A stretch of 64,000 nt of DNA from Nemania diffusa (lineage: Eukaryota; Ascomycota; Sordariomycetes; Xylariales; Xylariaceae). The translations under genes were made by a program, and so were the position numbers. The stretch is from assembly GCA_038501195.1 (NCBI GenBank), contig JBBPUQ010000007.1, positions 4,441,501-4,505,500 of the forward strand, written 5' to 3'. Positions 50,521 to 63,217 of this stretch are shown here, one piece after another; within the stretch, counting starts at the first letter, position 1; the number at the start of each line of letters is the position of its first letter. A model generated the notes under the pieces. It saw only the letters and a program-made list of their open reading frames with translations, made no database searches and was not told the DNA's origin.

Positions 50521-52110
50521 ATTTAGCTTATAAACTAAAGTAATAGATATATTATATAAAAAAATGTTAATAAATAATAATACAATTTAATAAATAAATA
50601 ATAAAACATTAATAAAATATGGATTATTTAACTGTATTATATATTAAAATATTAATAAATAATAAGTTATTTAAATGTTTTATATACAGAAGTATTAATA
50701 AGTTAGCTATACTTTTGTTAGTAATTTTTAATACTATAACTTAAATAATTTAACTAGTTTTTGTTTTATAATAGTATATTTTATATTAATTAATAGCGCT
50801 TTTAATTGTATATCAAATAATATAAAATGTACTATGCTAAATTGCTTAGTCGTCGAAAAACTTCGATTTTAAAGTTTATTTTACTATATAGCTTAAAAAC
50901 TATTATTACAGTGTTAATTTTTACTAAAAAATGCTTTATTTAAATTTTAATGTTTAATAGTTAATAAATTTGCAGAAATATTAATAAATAATTAGAAAAT
51001 TTAATAGATTAGTTATAAAAAGTTAGTAAGTAATATATTACTTAAATATTTTTTATACAAAAAAATTTAGTAAATAATAATATAATTTAATAAATAAATT
51101 GTAAAAATATTAATAATTAATAAAATAATTTAATAAGTTAGTTGTAAAAAGTTAATAAGTAATAAGTTACTTAAGTGTTTTTTATATAAAAAGAATTAAT
51201 AAATAATGAGGTAATTTAATAAGTCAGTTATAAAAAATTAGTAAATAATTAATTACTTAAGTGCTTTGTATATAAAGAGATTAGTGGGCTAGCTATACTT
51301 TTGTTAGTGATTTTTAATACTATAACTTAAATAACTTAACTAATTTTTGTTTTGTAATAGTACATTTTATATTAATTAATAGTGTTTTCAATTATGTATT
51401 AAATAATATAAAATATACTATACTAAGTCGCTTAGTTGTTAAAAAAACCAGATTTTAAAATTTATTTTGTTATATAGCTTAAAAACTACTACTACAGTAC
51501 TAATTTCTGCTAAAAAACGCTCTATTTAAATTTTAATATTTAGTAGTTAATAAATTTACAAAGATATTAGTAAGTAATAATACAATCTAGTAAATAAATT
51601 ACAAAAGTATTAATAATTAATAAAATAATTTAGTAAATTAGTTATAAAATATTAATAAATAATAAATTATCTAAGTGCTTTATATATAGAAAAGTTAATA
51701 AATAATAGTACAGTTTAGTGAATAAATTGTAAAAATGTTAGTAGTTAATAAATTAATTTAATAAGTTAATTATAAAGCGTTAATAAATAATAAGTTATTT
51801 AAGTACTTTATATATAAAAAAGTTAATAAGCTAGCTATACTTTTATTAATAACTTTTAATACTATAACTTGAATAACTTAACTAGTTTTTGTTTTATAAT
51901 AGTACATTTTATATTAATTAATAGCGCTTTTAATTATACATTAAATAATATAAAATATATTATACTAAGTTGCTTAATTGTTAAAAAAACTAGATTTTAA
52001 AATTTATTTTGCTATATAGCTTAAAAACTACTATTACAGTGCTAATTTTTACTAAAAAATGCTTTATTTAAATTTTAATATTTAATAGTTAATAAATATA
52101 ATAAATATAA
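50521..52110 (+). repeat. Large tandem array, ~540-590-bp units with ~80-bp sub-repeats
   Basis: Units begin 'tagctatacttttgtta' at 50704, 51290 and 51832 (spacings 586 and 542); the third is partial. Each begins with an 18-bp inverted repeat, then 'ttgcttagt' and 'actattattacagtg'-type sequence, then several sub-repeats of about 60-80 bp based on 'aataataagttacttaagtg'. Length differences between units come from sub-repeat number. Confidence 0.85.
50771..50835. repeat. 18-bp inverted repeat, copy 1
   Basis: Left arm 50771-50788 (atagtatattttatatta), right arm 50818-50835 (taatataaaatgtactat), loop about 29 nt with TAGCGCT. Recurs at 51357-51421 and 51899-51963. Confidence 0.85.
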
Positions 52111-52980
52111 TATAGCTATTAATGAATGTAAATATTAAATATTAATAGAACTAAATGTTAAATATTAATAAATACTTTTTTATTACTTTTTATAAAATGA
52201 CTTTTTTTTTTTAAGTTAAAAATACTAACTTTTTTAAAACTTGGTTTAAAAATAGCTTTATAAATCGTTTTTTATATAAATATTTTTTTAAAAACTTATT
52301 TTTTAAAAAGAAATAATTTAGCTTATACTTTAGACTTAAATAAAGTTAATAAATATATAAAAAAACAAACTTAAAAAGTAATTTTAACAAGTGATTTATT
52401 TTTTCTACAAACTTTTAGTACATATAGAAATTATAGTATTTGTTTTTAGTGTTTATAAATATACTATATTATAAAATATAGTATTAAACTTTTGTAAACT
52501 TAAATAGTACAAGTTTTTTTTTGTTTTTTACTATAAAAGATTTTTATAAGTTCTGTTTACTTTTTTAAAACTGTTTATTGCTAGCTAAGCTTAGCAAAAA
52601 TCGACTTTTTTAAACTAATATTTATATTACTGCTTTATTAATAGTATTTATATTGCTATAAATATATTTATATATTTATATTTAAACTAAGTTTTATATA
52701 TTACTAGCTTTTATTAAATTATACTAGACATTTTTTTTAACATAAATATTTAATTATATTATTTATTTAAAAAGAAATATTTGTTTAATTCGATATACTA
52801 AAAGCTTATTTTTAATTATATTAAACACTAAAAAATAATACTGAAAAATAATACTAAAAAATAATACTAAAAAATAACACTAAAAAATCTTTACAAATTA
52901 ATTTTTATAATAAAACATTTATATTTTTAGCAGAACTAATTAATTTCTGCAGTTATTTTTTATAAAAAAGTTAAACTATT
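52111..52980. other. AT-rich DNA
   Basis: No frame recognised. 'aaaaaataatactaa' is repeated four times at 52830-52885. Confidence 0.4.
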
Positions 52981-53172
52981 TAAAAAATAAATTAAATACT
53001 TTAAAAAGTTTAGCTTAATATAAATTAAATGCTTTAAAAAGTTTAGCTTAATATAAATTAAATATTTTAAAAAACTTAGTTTAATATAAATTAAATATTT
53101 TAAAAAGTTTAGTTTAATATAAATCAAAAAGTTTAGTTTAATATAAATTAAAAAGTTTAGCTTAATATATAT
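52981..53172. repeat. 33-bp then 23-bp tandem repeat
   Basis: 'aaaaagtttagcttaatata' recurs about six times. The first units are 33 bp and carry 'aaattaaatgctt'; the last two are shortened by loss of that part. Confidence 0.85.
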
Positions 53173-54269
53173 TTTTAATACTAATAATATAATTTTTTTA
53201 AAACATTTTAAATTTTTAAAACAAATATTAACTAGTTTTTTAAAACTAGTTTAAAACTTTTTTTTTTTTTTTTTTTTAAAAAAAGTAATATATATATTTA
53301 TAACAAATATTTTTTATATTAAAAAGTTTTGCTTGTTTAACTTTTGTTTACTGCTTATAAATTAAAGCTTTAAATAATAATTCAAATAGTTTTTACATAA
53401 TAAATCTTATATATTTAAATTTGTTTAAGCAAGTTTTATAAAAACAGCTTAAAAAATTGATAATTTTTTATATATAATAAAACTCGTTTTAATATTATTA
53501 TTAAATTAGTTTAAAAACTTCTGGGTTAAAAAACAATAGTTTTATTTTATTTTTTTAATTATAAAGTAGTATTACTTAAACTTAGCTTGTTTTTCACTTT
53601 AAATAAAAAAAGCTTTATATAATAGTTTAATAATATAATAGTGTTTTTTTATTACTTTAGTTTTATAAAAATGACTTATAAAATTTATTGTTTATTTCTA
53701 TATACTAAAAAAAGCAAAAAATAGCTTTTAAACTATATATAAACTAGTTGCTTTTATATGTTACTAAAAAGTTTAAAATAATCATTTATTAAAAAGTTAG
53801 TATAATAAACACTAAAATATATTAACTGTTATAACAAAGATTTATATAAGTTATTAAACTTATAATAAACTATAAAGACTTGATTTAACTAAGTGCAATA
53901 GCAAGTTATTAACGAAATAAAAACAAAGCAATAAATATATAAAAAGTAAACTACTAATAAGTAGCTAAAAGAAAAATTAATAATTTAAAGAAATTAAAAA
54001 ATAAATTTTTAAACTTTTTAAGCTATAAATCTTATATATAAATAATTAGCTAACTAACTAATTAACTAATAAGCTAATATTTTTGTTATATACTTAAGCT
54101 AAAAAACCTAAGCTTTTATAACATTAATAATAATAAAAAAAAAAGCTAAAAAAACTTAATATAAAATTAAAAAGCTATTGAAGTTTTAAATTATTACTAA
54201 ATTTAATACTATAAAAAGAAATATATTAAATAAAAAAAATAAAAATGTAATAATTAGCTTTTAAAAATC
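53173..54269. other. AT-rich DNA
   Basis: No gene seen. The tetramer-like 'agctaactaactaattaact' tract at 54050-54075 recalls the 34.8-kb tract on a small scale. Confidence 0.4.
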
Positions 54270-54501
54270 ACTTACTTAAAAAAACTTATTTAAAACTTAC
54301 TTTAGATTTATTTATAAAAAACCCACTTTAAAAAAACTTTAAACCACTTATTTAAAAAAATTTACTTAAAATTTACTTTAAACTTACTCGCAAAAAACCC
54401 ACCCTAGAAAAACTTTAGACCACTTACTTAGAAAAACCTACTCGGGACTTACCCTAGACTTACTTACAGAAAACCTACCCTGGAGGAACTTCGGCTGAAC
54501 C
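54270..54501 (+). repeat. 76-80-bp tandem units with decay gradient
   Basis: Three units: 54270-54345, 54346-54421 and 54422-54501. Unit 3 is the most intact ('cctactcgggacttaccc', 'cttcggctgaacc'). Unit 2 keeps part of the C/G, unit 1 least, and positions match almost base for base. The array abuts the poly(T) element and the 173-bp satellite. Confidence 0.88.
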
Positions 54502-54699
54502 TCTCGCATATATTTATTAATACTTCACTATAACTTCACTTACTACCCCATATACTTATATATTCTTTGCTACATATATTTATAATTTAACTATTTTTTT
54601 TTTTTTTTTTATTTTAGAGTTTTTAGTTAATAGAATTAATTAACAAACTTTTATATTTATTTCACAATTGTAATAAAAAGAAATTAATATAATAAAAAT
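54502..54699 (+). repeat. Poly(T)-flanked segment, partner of 36240-36400
   Basis: Contains a 25-base T run near 54595 and 'tttcacaattgtaataa'. It is the less decayed copy of the segment following the 76-bp-like unit at 36.2 kb. Confidence 0.75.
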
Positions 54700-56621
54700 T
54701 AAAAATAACAGTAATAAACAAAGTGAACTTTTTAAATAAAATTAAATATACACTTTTAACTAAGCTTACTTTAAAAAAACAAAAGTTAACTTAATAAAGT
54801 TTATATATAATAAATAACTAAAAACACTATTAAAACTAGCAGAAAAGTCAAAATAAAATAGTATAAAAAAACTGCAAAAAATAATAAAAAATAAAATAAA
54901 TCTATAAAGTAAAATTATAAATAAATGCTTAGCTAAACTTATTTTAAAAAAAAATGTAAACTTAATAAATTTTATAATAAAAGAAAAACTAAAAATATAT
55001 ATAAAACTAGCAAAAAAAACGGAAAAAAATAATAGTAAAAAAGCTAAAAATTATTAAAAAGCACTATATAAATTATATAAATAAACTTAAATATACTTTT
55101 TTAGCTAAGTTTACTTTAAAGCAAAAAAGTAAACTTAATAAATTTTATAGCAAAAAAAAAACTAAAAATATATATAAAATTAGTAAAAAAAACAAAATAA
55201 AATAAAATTAACAAAGCTATAAACTATTACAAAATATTAAGAAAATCTTATAAATAAACTTAAATATATTTTTTTAACTAATTTTATTTTAAAAAAAAAA
55301 GTGTAACTTAATAAATTTTATATGAAAACAAAAGTTAAAAATATTAAAAAAATCAACAAAAAAAACAGAAAAAAATAATATAACAAAAGTTAAAAATAAT
55401 AATATAAAATAAAGTAAATTTTAAACATAAAATTATATATATATTTTTGGCTCAACTTATTTTAAAGCAAAAAAATCAACTTAGTGAATTTTATAGCAAC
55501 AAAAAAAAACTAAAAATATATAAAAAATTAAAAAAAAAAAAAAAAAAATAATATTAAAAAAGCTAAAAATAACAGCAGAAAATAAAATAAACTTTTAATA
55601 TAAAATAATATATAAGCTTTTAGTTAAGCTTATTTTAAAGCAAAAAAGTCAACTTAGTAAATTTTATAGCAAAAAAAAAACTAAAAATATATAAAAAACT
55701 AAAAAAAAAAACAAAATAAAATAATATTAAAAAAGCTAAAAATAATAGTATAAAACAAAGTGAATTTTAAATATAAAATTTAATATAAACTCTTAGCTTA
55801 ACTTACTTTAAAGTAAAAAAGTCAACTTAGTAAATTTTATATAAAAAAAAAAACTAAAAATATATAAAAAACAAAAAAAAAAAACAAAATAAAATAATAT
55901 TAAAAAAGCTAAAAATAACAATATAAAACAAAGTAAACTTTAAATATAAAATTCAATATAAGCTTTTAGCTCAACTTATTTTAAAGCAAAAAAGTCAACT
56001 TAGTAAATTTTATATAAAGAAAAAAGTTAAAAATATTAAAAAAAGCAGTAAAAAAAACGAAATAAAATAATATTAACAAAGCTAAAAATAATAACAAAAA
56101 ACAAAATAAATTTTAAATATAAAATTATATATAAGCTTTTAGTTTAATTTATTTTAAAGCAAAAAAATCAACTTAGTAAATTTTATATAAAAAGAAAAGT
56201 TAAAAACACTAAAAAAATCAGCAAAAAAAACAAAATAAAATAGTATTAAAAAAGCTAAAAATAATAGCAAAAAACAAAGTAAATTTTGAATATAAAATTA
56301 TATATATACTTTTAGCTTAATTTACTTTAAAACAAAAAAATCAACTTAGTAAATTTTATAGCGAAAAAAAAATTAAAAATATATAAAAAACAAAATAAAA
56401 AAACGAAATAAAATAGTATTAAAAAAACTAAAAATAACAATATAAAATAAAATAAACTTTAAATATAAAATTTAATATAAAGTTTTAGTTTAATTTATTT
56501 TAAAGTAAAAAAATAAACATAGTAAATTTTATAACAAAAAAAAAACTAAAAATATATAAAAAACTAAAGCAAAAAATAAAATAAAATAATATTAAAAAAT
56601 TTAAAAATAACAATATAAAAC
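54700..56621 (+). repeat. 173-bp satellite array, 11 units
   Basis: The landmark 'actta(a/g)taaattttat' starts at 54789, 54960, 55133, 55306, 55479, 55652, 55825, 55998, 56171, 56344 and 56517: one interval of 171 bp and nine of exactly 173 bp. Units share 'cttttagct(c/t)aactta', 'ttttaaagcaaaaaagtcaa', 'aaaaagctaaaaataa' and 'aaacaaagtaaa'. Substitutions are mainly C/T and G/A, and the unit length is preserved although A-run lengths vary. The period is close to a nucleosome repeat. Confidence 0.92.
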
Positions 56622-57927
56622 AAATTATAACAAATTATAAATTAAAGTTAACTTTAAGTATTTGTTTAACTTAATTAAAATTTTGTTTTATTTTTTTTAT
56701 ATTAACTATATATATTTAATTAAAACACTAAATATTATGTTATACTTTTTGTATTTTTTTACTTTTTTATTATATATTTAATAAAAATACTAAATCTAAT
56801 GTTATATTTTTTACGCTTTTTTACTTTTTTACTATATATTTAATAAAAATATTAAATATTGTATTATATTTTTTGCGCTTTTTTACTTTTTTATTATATA
56901 TTTAATAAAAATATTAAATATTATATTGTATTTTTTACACTTTTTTACTTTTTTATTATATATTTAATAAAAACATTAAATATTATATCATATTTTTTGC
57001 GTTTTTTTATTTTTTTATTATATATTTAATAAAAACATTAAATATTATATTGTATTTTTTATGCTTTTTTACTTTTTTATTATATACTTAATAAAAACAC
57101 TAAATATTATGTTGTATTTTTTGCTTTTTTTTACTTTTTTATTATTTACTTAATTAAATATTAAATAATACATTTAATATATAAACTAGTTATTATTTAA
57201 TAATATAGTTATATATTTATAACAATAAACTAATATATTATTAAATAATAAATAGTTATAAATTTACTTATTTATATATATTAAATTTATTATATATATA
57301 TAAATTTTTAGCTATAATAGTTTTTATATTTAGTTAAATAAATTATTAAACTTTTTTAAAATATATTATAAGTTTATAACATTAGTAATTAATATTTAAT
57401 TAACTATTAATAACTATTATTTATTATTATTTTTTATTTTTTTATATTTAATTATATATATTAAAAATAAAATATTTAATATATAATTATTTTATTATTT
57501 AAATAGTTTATTAAAAAATAAAATATTTAATATATAGTTATTTTAATATTTAAATGTTTTTAGCTTTAATTAAAAAATTAAAAAACAAAATATTTTATAT
57601 TTATTTATTTTTTTATTTTACTTTTTTTTATTTTTTTATTTTTTATAACTTTTTTTTTTAAAAGTGTTTACTTTTTTTTTTTTTATATTTTTTTTTATTA
57701 AAAATGTTTGTTTGTTTTTTTAAATATTTTATTTTTTAAATCCTTTTTTATTATATGTTTTATTTTTTGTTATATATATATATTAATATATTTATAAAAT
57801 AGCTAAATTACTATTAATTTTTTATAAAAAAAAAGACTTTTTTTATAATAAAAATATATAAAAGCTTTTTATTGTTTATTTAAACAATTTTTAGCTAATT
57901 TAGTACTTTTTTTATAATAAAGCTAAA
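56622..57927 (+). repeat. Dispersed repeat R1, copy 2 (longest)
   Basis: Begins with the segment shared with 31978, then about seven ~62-bp sub-repeats (56709-57130; 'tttttgcgcttttttactt' type). From 57120 to 57927 it is collinear with the 1150-1890 part of copy 1. It keeps many C and G that copy 1 has lost. Confidence 0.87.
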
Positions 57928-60900
57928 GTTTTACTAGTTAAAATATTATTAACTATAAAAACAATATAAATATAAATTATTTATAACTATAATAAAATAA
58001 AAAATATATAAATATATAACATTAAAGTTTATAATATAACTTGCTATAAATTATAAAATAAGTTTTTTATTTACTAGCTTTATTTTATAAATATAAATAT
58101 ATTTTATTTTTTTATTAATATATATAATACATAATTCTTTTTTATATATTTTATTTATATAAAGTTAAAAAATAAAATATTTAGTTTTTTATATATTTTG
58201 TTTTTTAATTATTACTGCTTTTTGTTTTTAACTTTTTTATAGTATTAGCTATATTAAAACTATATTATAATTATTGCAATATTTATATAAATATAAAAAT
58301 ACTTAAAATTGCTATGTTTTTAAATTTTATAAACAATAAACTATAGCTATTAATAAATGTTAATAAAACTTATAATATAATAGTTTAGTAAATAATAAAC
58401 AATATATTTAGTTTTTTTGATATAAATATTAAATTAATTAATAAAAATTATTTACTATTAATTATTAATTATATAATAATAATAGCAGCAAAAAACTTGC
58501 TTTTTATATTTTTTAACTATTTTTATATTTATAGCAGCAATAGCTGCTTTATAATTTTTAGTTTTACTATAAAAAACTAGTACTAAATATTAGCTATAAT
58601 AATTTATTATTAATTCTATTAATATAAACTAAGTAGTAATTTCTACTATAAATAGTAATATATAAATAAAAACATTATTACTTTTTTTATTATTATTAAC
58701 AAAGTTATATATATTATTTTTAAAATAAACATTAATAAACTTGCTGCTAATAATATAGCTAAAAATATATTAACTAGCTTTAAATTTATAACTAAAGCAA
58801 ATATAGCTACTAAATTATAATATATAAAACAAAAAAGTTACAAAAAATATTATATAATAAACTATTTAAAAAAACTAATAAATAATACTTTTATTAATTT
58901 TTATAAGTTTTAAAGTTTTTAAAAAAAATAAAAAATTTTGTTTTAATTGTTTGCTATTTAAAAGTAAATATTATTATTGCTTATAACAAAAAGCTTATAA
59001 AAATTATTATATTTAAATATTACAAACTGCAAATATATTTATAATTAAGCAAAAGTTTTAATTAGTTAAAGTATTATTAGCAATTTTAAATTATTAATAC
59101 AAAGCAAAAAAAACGCTAAAATTAAAACAATTGTTTTTGTTAATAATAAAAATAAATTAAAAAATTTAATTAAACAAAATATAATTTAATAAACTTTTAA
59201 AGTTGTAAAAAATAAGCTTAAAAATAAAACTAGCAATAATAATGCTATTTTAATTACAAAAACAGTTAAAAAAGTAAAAACTTAAAAACAAAAATATATT
59301 ACTATTAATTAATTAATAACTAGCAGTTTTATAAAAAAGTTGTTTTTAATTTAAAATATTACTTATTATTTTAAAATTAACTAAAAAAATATAAAAATAG
59401 CTTTAAATAATAAAGCTATTTATTAACTTTATTAATTTATTAATAAATGTAGTTTTATTTTATTTAAAAAATAAAATATTTAGCTATTTAAATATATTTT
59501 GTTTTTTAATTTTACAGCTTATTATTAACTTTTTTTTTTTAATAAATATAGCAAAACTTTTAAATAAAATATTAATATTTTTATATTTTATTTTTTTTAC
59601 AAATAAATATAAAACTAATAAAACTATTATTTATAATAAAACAATAGCTTATTATATTTTAAAAATAAAAATTAAATAAATAAAAAACTTGTTAAAATAT
59701 TATTTTTATTTAGTTTTTACTATATTTTTTATAATAATTTAAACTTTTTAATATTTATAAAAGTTTTTTAAAAATATACTTAAGATTTTTTTTATATATA
59801 AAAAAAACAAAACTAAATATAACTATATAAAAAAAAGTTAAATTTTAAATTAACAAAATTTAAAAAAAATAATAATAATTATTAATAAAAAAAATTATAA
59901 AATAAATAATTTTTTTTAAAAATAAAATATTTTGCTTATATTTATAAATATTTTATTTTTAATATTTTTATTAAGTTTGTTTATATTAACTATTTTTAAA
60001 CTAGCTAAATAATTATTATAATATTTATATAGATTTTTTTTAATTGCTATATTATAAAAACTTCGTAGTTTATTAAAAACTTTATTTAGTTAAAGCAAAA
60101 AAAATTTAATTTATTTAATAATGATAATTTTATTAAACTTAAGTTTAAAACAAATTTAATAAAGCAAATTTTAACAAAAAAAAGTTTTAAAAAATAAATA
60201 AAACTAAAAAAAAAAAGTAAAATCGATATTATTTTTATTTTAAAATAATACTGCTTTAATTTGCTAATTATTAATAAAGTTTATATAGCTAAAAACTTTT
60301 AAAATATTATATATTAAATAATTGTTTTTATTTAATACAATATTATTTTGTTTTATTTAATAATATTATTAATAAATTACTTTTATAATATATTAAAGTA
60401 TTTTTGTTTAAAATTTTTAAAACTATTAAAAATTTTATATTTATTATTTTGTTATAATAAATTAAAACTATATAAAAATATATTAAATTTTTATAATTTA
60501 TTTAATTATGTTTTATATATTAATATAAATAATATTAAATATTTGTTTATATGACTTTTTTGCTAGCTTTTTTTTAAAAAACTAAAAAATTTTAATATTT
60601 TATTACTTAAACTTAAACTTATTTTAGTTTATTTTAAAAACAGCTATTACTAATAAACATTTTTATTTATATTTTTTTAAATAACTATAAAACAATATAA
60701 TTAAAGCTTTAATTTTTGCTATATTATAATAAATACTATTTATTAATAAGTTTTTTTATATTAAAACATAAATATAAAAATTGTAAACTTTAATAAAAAT
60801 TAAATTTTTTTTAATAATAATATCTTTAATATAAAATTTATTATAATATAAATTATTTTAAATATTATTAAATAAAATATATATAATTTTTAGTTTAAAC

Positions 60901-61140
60901 ATTATTAAAAATGTTTATATATAATGTTTAAAAATTTTATAAATAAAAAATCTATAAAAAAAAAAAAAAAAAATTATATTTAAAATAAAAAAAATTTTGT
61001 TATATTTAATTTTAAAGTTTAAAAAAAGTTTAATATTTTAGTTTTAAATTTAAATAACAAAAAAACATTGCATTTTAAAAACAACTAAATTTTATATTTA
61101 AAAAAAAAAAAAAAACAAAAATATAAAGCTTTTTTATAAA
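57928..61140. other. AT-rich DNA, no supported gene
   Basis: Includes a 68-codon plus-strand open frame at 60348-60554 and protein-like words near 58935-59310 (KTLKLKQLFLLII), none assignable. The palindrome-like 'aaaataaaatatttag' and 'atattttgttttttaatt' pair occurs at 58165-58212 and 59468-59512. Confidence 0.35.
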
Positions 61141-61260
61141 AAAATAATTGTAATAAAAACAATAACAGCTAAAATAATAAAAATAGCAAAAATAACAAAA
61201 ACAGCAAAAATAGCAAAAATAGCAAAAACAATATATTTAACAAAAATAACAATTTTAATA
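61141..61260. repeat. 9-bp minisatellite (AAAAATAGC)
   Basis: About ten nonamers of aaaaata(g/a)c or aaaacagc type, slightly interrupted near 61225. Confidence 0.8.
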
Positions 61261-61603
61261 AAAAAAAGTAACTAATATTACTTTTTATTATAATAAACAT
61301 TTAAAAAATTTATAAATTAATTATAAATATTAATAATAATAGTATTAACTATATTTTTAAAAAAATAAAAAAAAATTATTATGTTATTTTTTTTATTAAT
61401 TATATTAATTAATTTTAATATATAATTAAATAAAGCTTGCTTATAGTTTATTTTATTATTTAAATTTTTAACTATATATATAAACTCAAAAATAAAAAAA
61501 GTCTGCTATTTTAAGCAGTTGTTATAATAGATTTATTATAGTTATAGTAATAAATTATTTTTTGTTATATTTTATTTTGCTATAATATATTAAAAAAAAA
61601 ATT

Positions 61604-61642
61604 AAAAACAAAATATTTAATATATTTAAATATTTTGTTTTT
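61604..61642. repeat. Perfect 16-bp palindrome, copy 1
   Basis: Arms aaaaacaaaatattta (61604-61619) and taaatattttgttttt (61627-61642) with a 7-nt loop. Confidence 0.88.
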
Positions 61643-61679
61643 TAACTAAAAAAGCAAATATATTATAGTTATATAGCTA

Positions 61680-61718
61680 AAAAATAAAATATTTAATATA
61701 TTTAAATATTTTGTTTTT
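61680..61718. repeat. 16-bp palindrome, copy 2
   Basis: Same element 76 bp later. The left arm has T for C (aaaaataaaatattta), so one pair is G:T in RNA or a mismatch in DNA. A third, imperfect version is at 61758-61800. Confidence 0.85.
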
Positions 61719-61800
61719 AAACTAAATAAGTAAATATATTATAATTATAAAGCTAAAAAACAAAATATATTATTTAATTATATATTTTATTTTTTAATAA

Positions 61801-62700
61801 AAGTTTTATTTAGTTTTAATATTTATTATATAAACTATTTTATTTATTTAATAATATTAACTATTTAATAATAAAAAATTATATATTTTGTTTAATTTAT
61901 TTGATTTAAATATTTTGATAATTGTATTTTATTATATAACTAAAAAACAAGTTAATATTATATTTATATTTAACAATTTTATATCAACTATAAATGTTTT
62001 AATTTATAATATATATATTATAAAAACAAATATTAATTTATATTTCTGTTATTATTGCAACTTTATTTTTTTAATTTTATAAAATATAAATAATTTAAAC
62101 TAGATTTTAAGCAGATTTATTAAAATTAAACAAAAATACTTTATAAACTAAATAATTATTATTATATTTAAAATTATATTTAAATAGTATAAAACAATTA
62201 TATAGCAGAAGTTTTTTTGTTAATTTATTACAAAAAGTAAAATTAACAAAAAAATTTGTAAAAAAATAAACATTTTAATTATATATAAAATTATTTGTTG
62301 TTTTTATAACTAACTTATTATTTGCTATATTTTAAAAATTTTTGCTTTTTTAGTTTTTATTAGCAGAAAATATATAGTTAAAATTATTAATATATTGTTT
62401 TTTATAGTTTGTTTTATATTTAATAATTTAGCAAATTATTATTATTTAAATAATTATAATAAACTTAACTTTATTGCAAATGTTATATAACTTGTTATTA
62501 ATTTTAACAACTTTAATTTTATATTATTTATTATAATTTTAAAGCTAGCTTTTTTAATAAATTGTTTTAAATAAAACTTAAATAATTGCAAGTTTAAAAA
62601 AGTATTATAAAAAGTTTTTATTATTATTTAAAAAATAAAAGCTAAATTTAAAAAAAATATAAACTTTAAAAAAAAGAAATTTAAAAAAGCAAAACTAATA
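61801..62700. other. AT-rich DNA with a 64-codon frame carrying CxxC
   Basis: The plus-strand frame 61888-62082 is open for 64 codons and contains the words TKKQVNIIFIF and LYFCYYCNF. It may be a coding relic, but no family is recognised and no second Cys/His pair follows. Confidence 0.3.
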
Positions 62701-62713
62701 TAAAAAAAAACAA

Positions 62714-62868
62714 ATGCTAAAATTAAAAAAGCTAAAAAAAAAGCTAAAGCAAAAGTAAAAAAAGCTAAAAAAAAAAGCAAAAGCAAAAATAAAAAAAAAA
62801 GCTGCTAAAAAAGCTAAAAAAAAAGCTAAATAAATAGCTACAGCTAAAAAAAAAAAAAAAAAAAAAAA
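62714..62868. repeat. AAAGCT purine-rich repeat ending in poly(A)
   Basis: Repeats of 'aaagctaaaaaa', 'aaagcaaaa' and 'gctgctaaa', ending in about 23 A. One plus frame reads KAKKKAKAKVKKAKKKSKSK, like a lysine-rich tail, but it is not flanked by any coding sequence. Confidence 0.75.
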
Positions 62869-63217
62869 GTTTAAATAATTTATTTTATTTATAAATAAAA
62901 GTTTAATAAAAATTAAACAAAAAATAATATTGTTTTAACTAAAATAGTTTTTAGTTTTTAATAAAAAATAAATTTAAATAATTATATAATATATTATTAT
63001 ATTTTTAATATAATTAAGTTTTAATTATATATATTAAAAAATATATAAATATATTTAAAATATATAATATATTAACTACTAATAATATTTAAATAAAAAA
63101 AAACAACTTTATAAAATATATAACAATTTGCTTTTTTATAATAATATTTATTTATTTAATAAAATATTTACAAGTTTATAAAAACTTAATTAATATATAA
63201 AAGTTAAATTTTAATAT
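62869..63217. other. AT-rich spacer
   Basis: Nothing supported. Confidence 0.4.

Noticed and set aside
60348..60554. 68-codon plus-strand frame containing LYININNI, which recalls an RT DD box
   Set aside because: Spacing and flanks do not fit any RT family; the resemblance is one short word.
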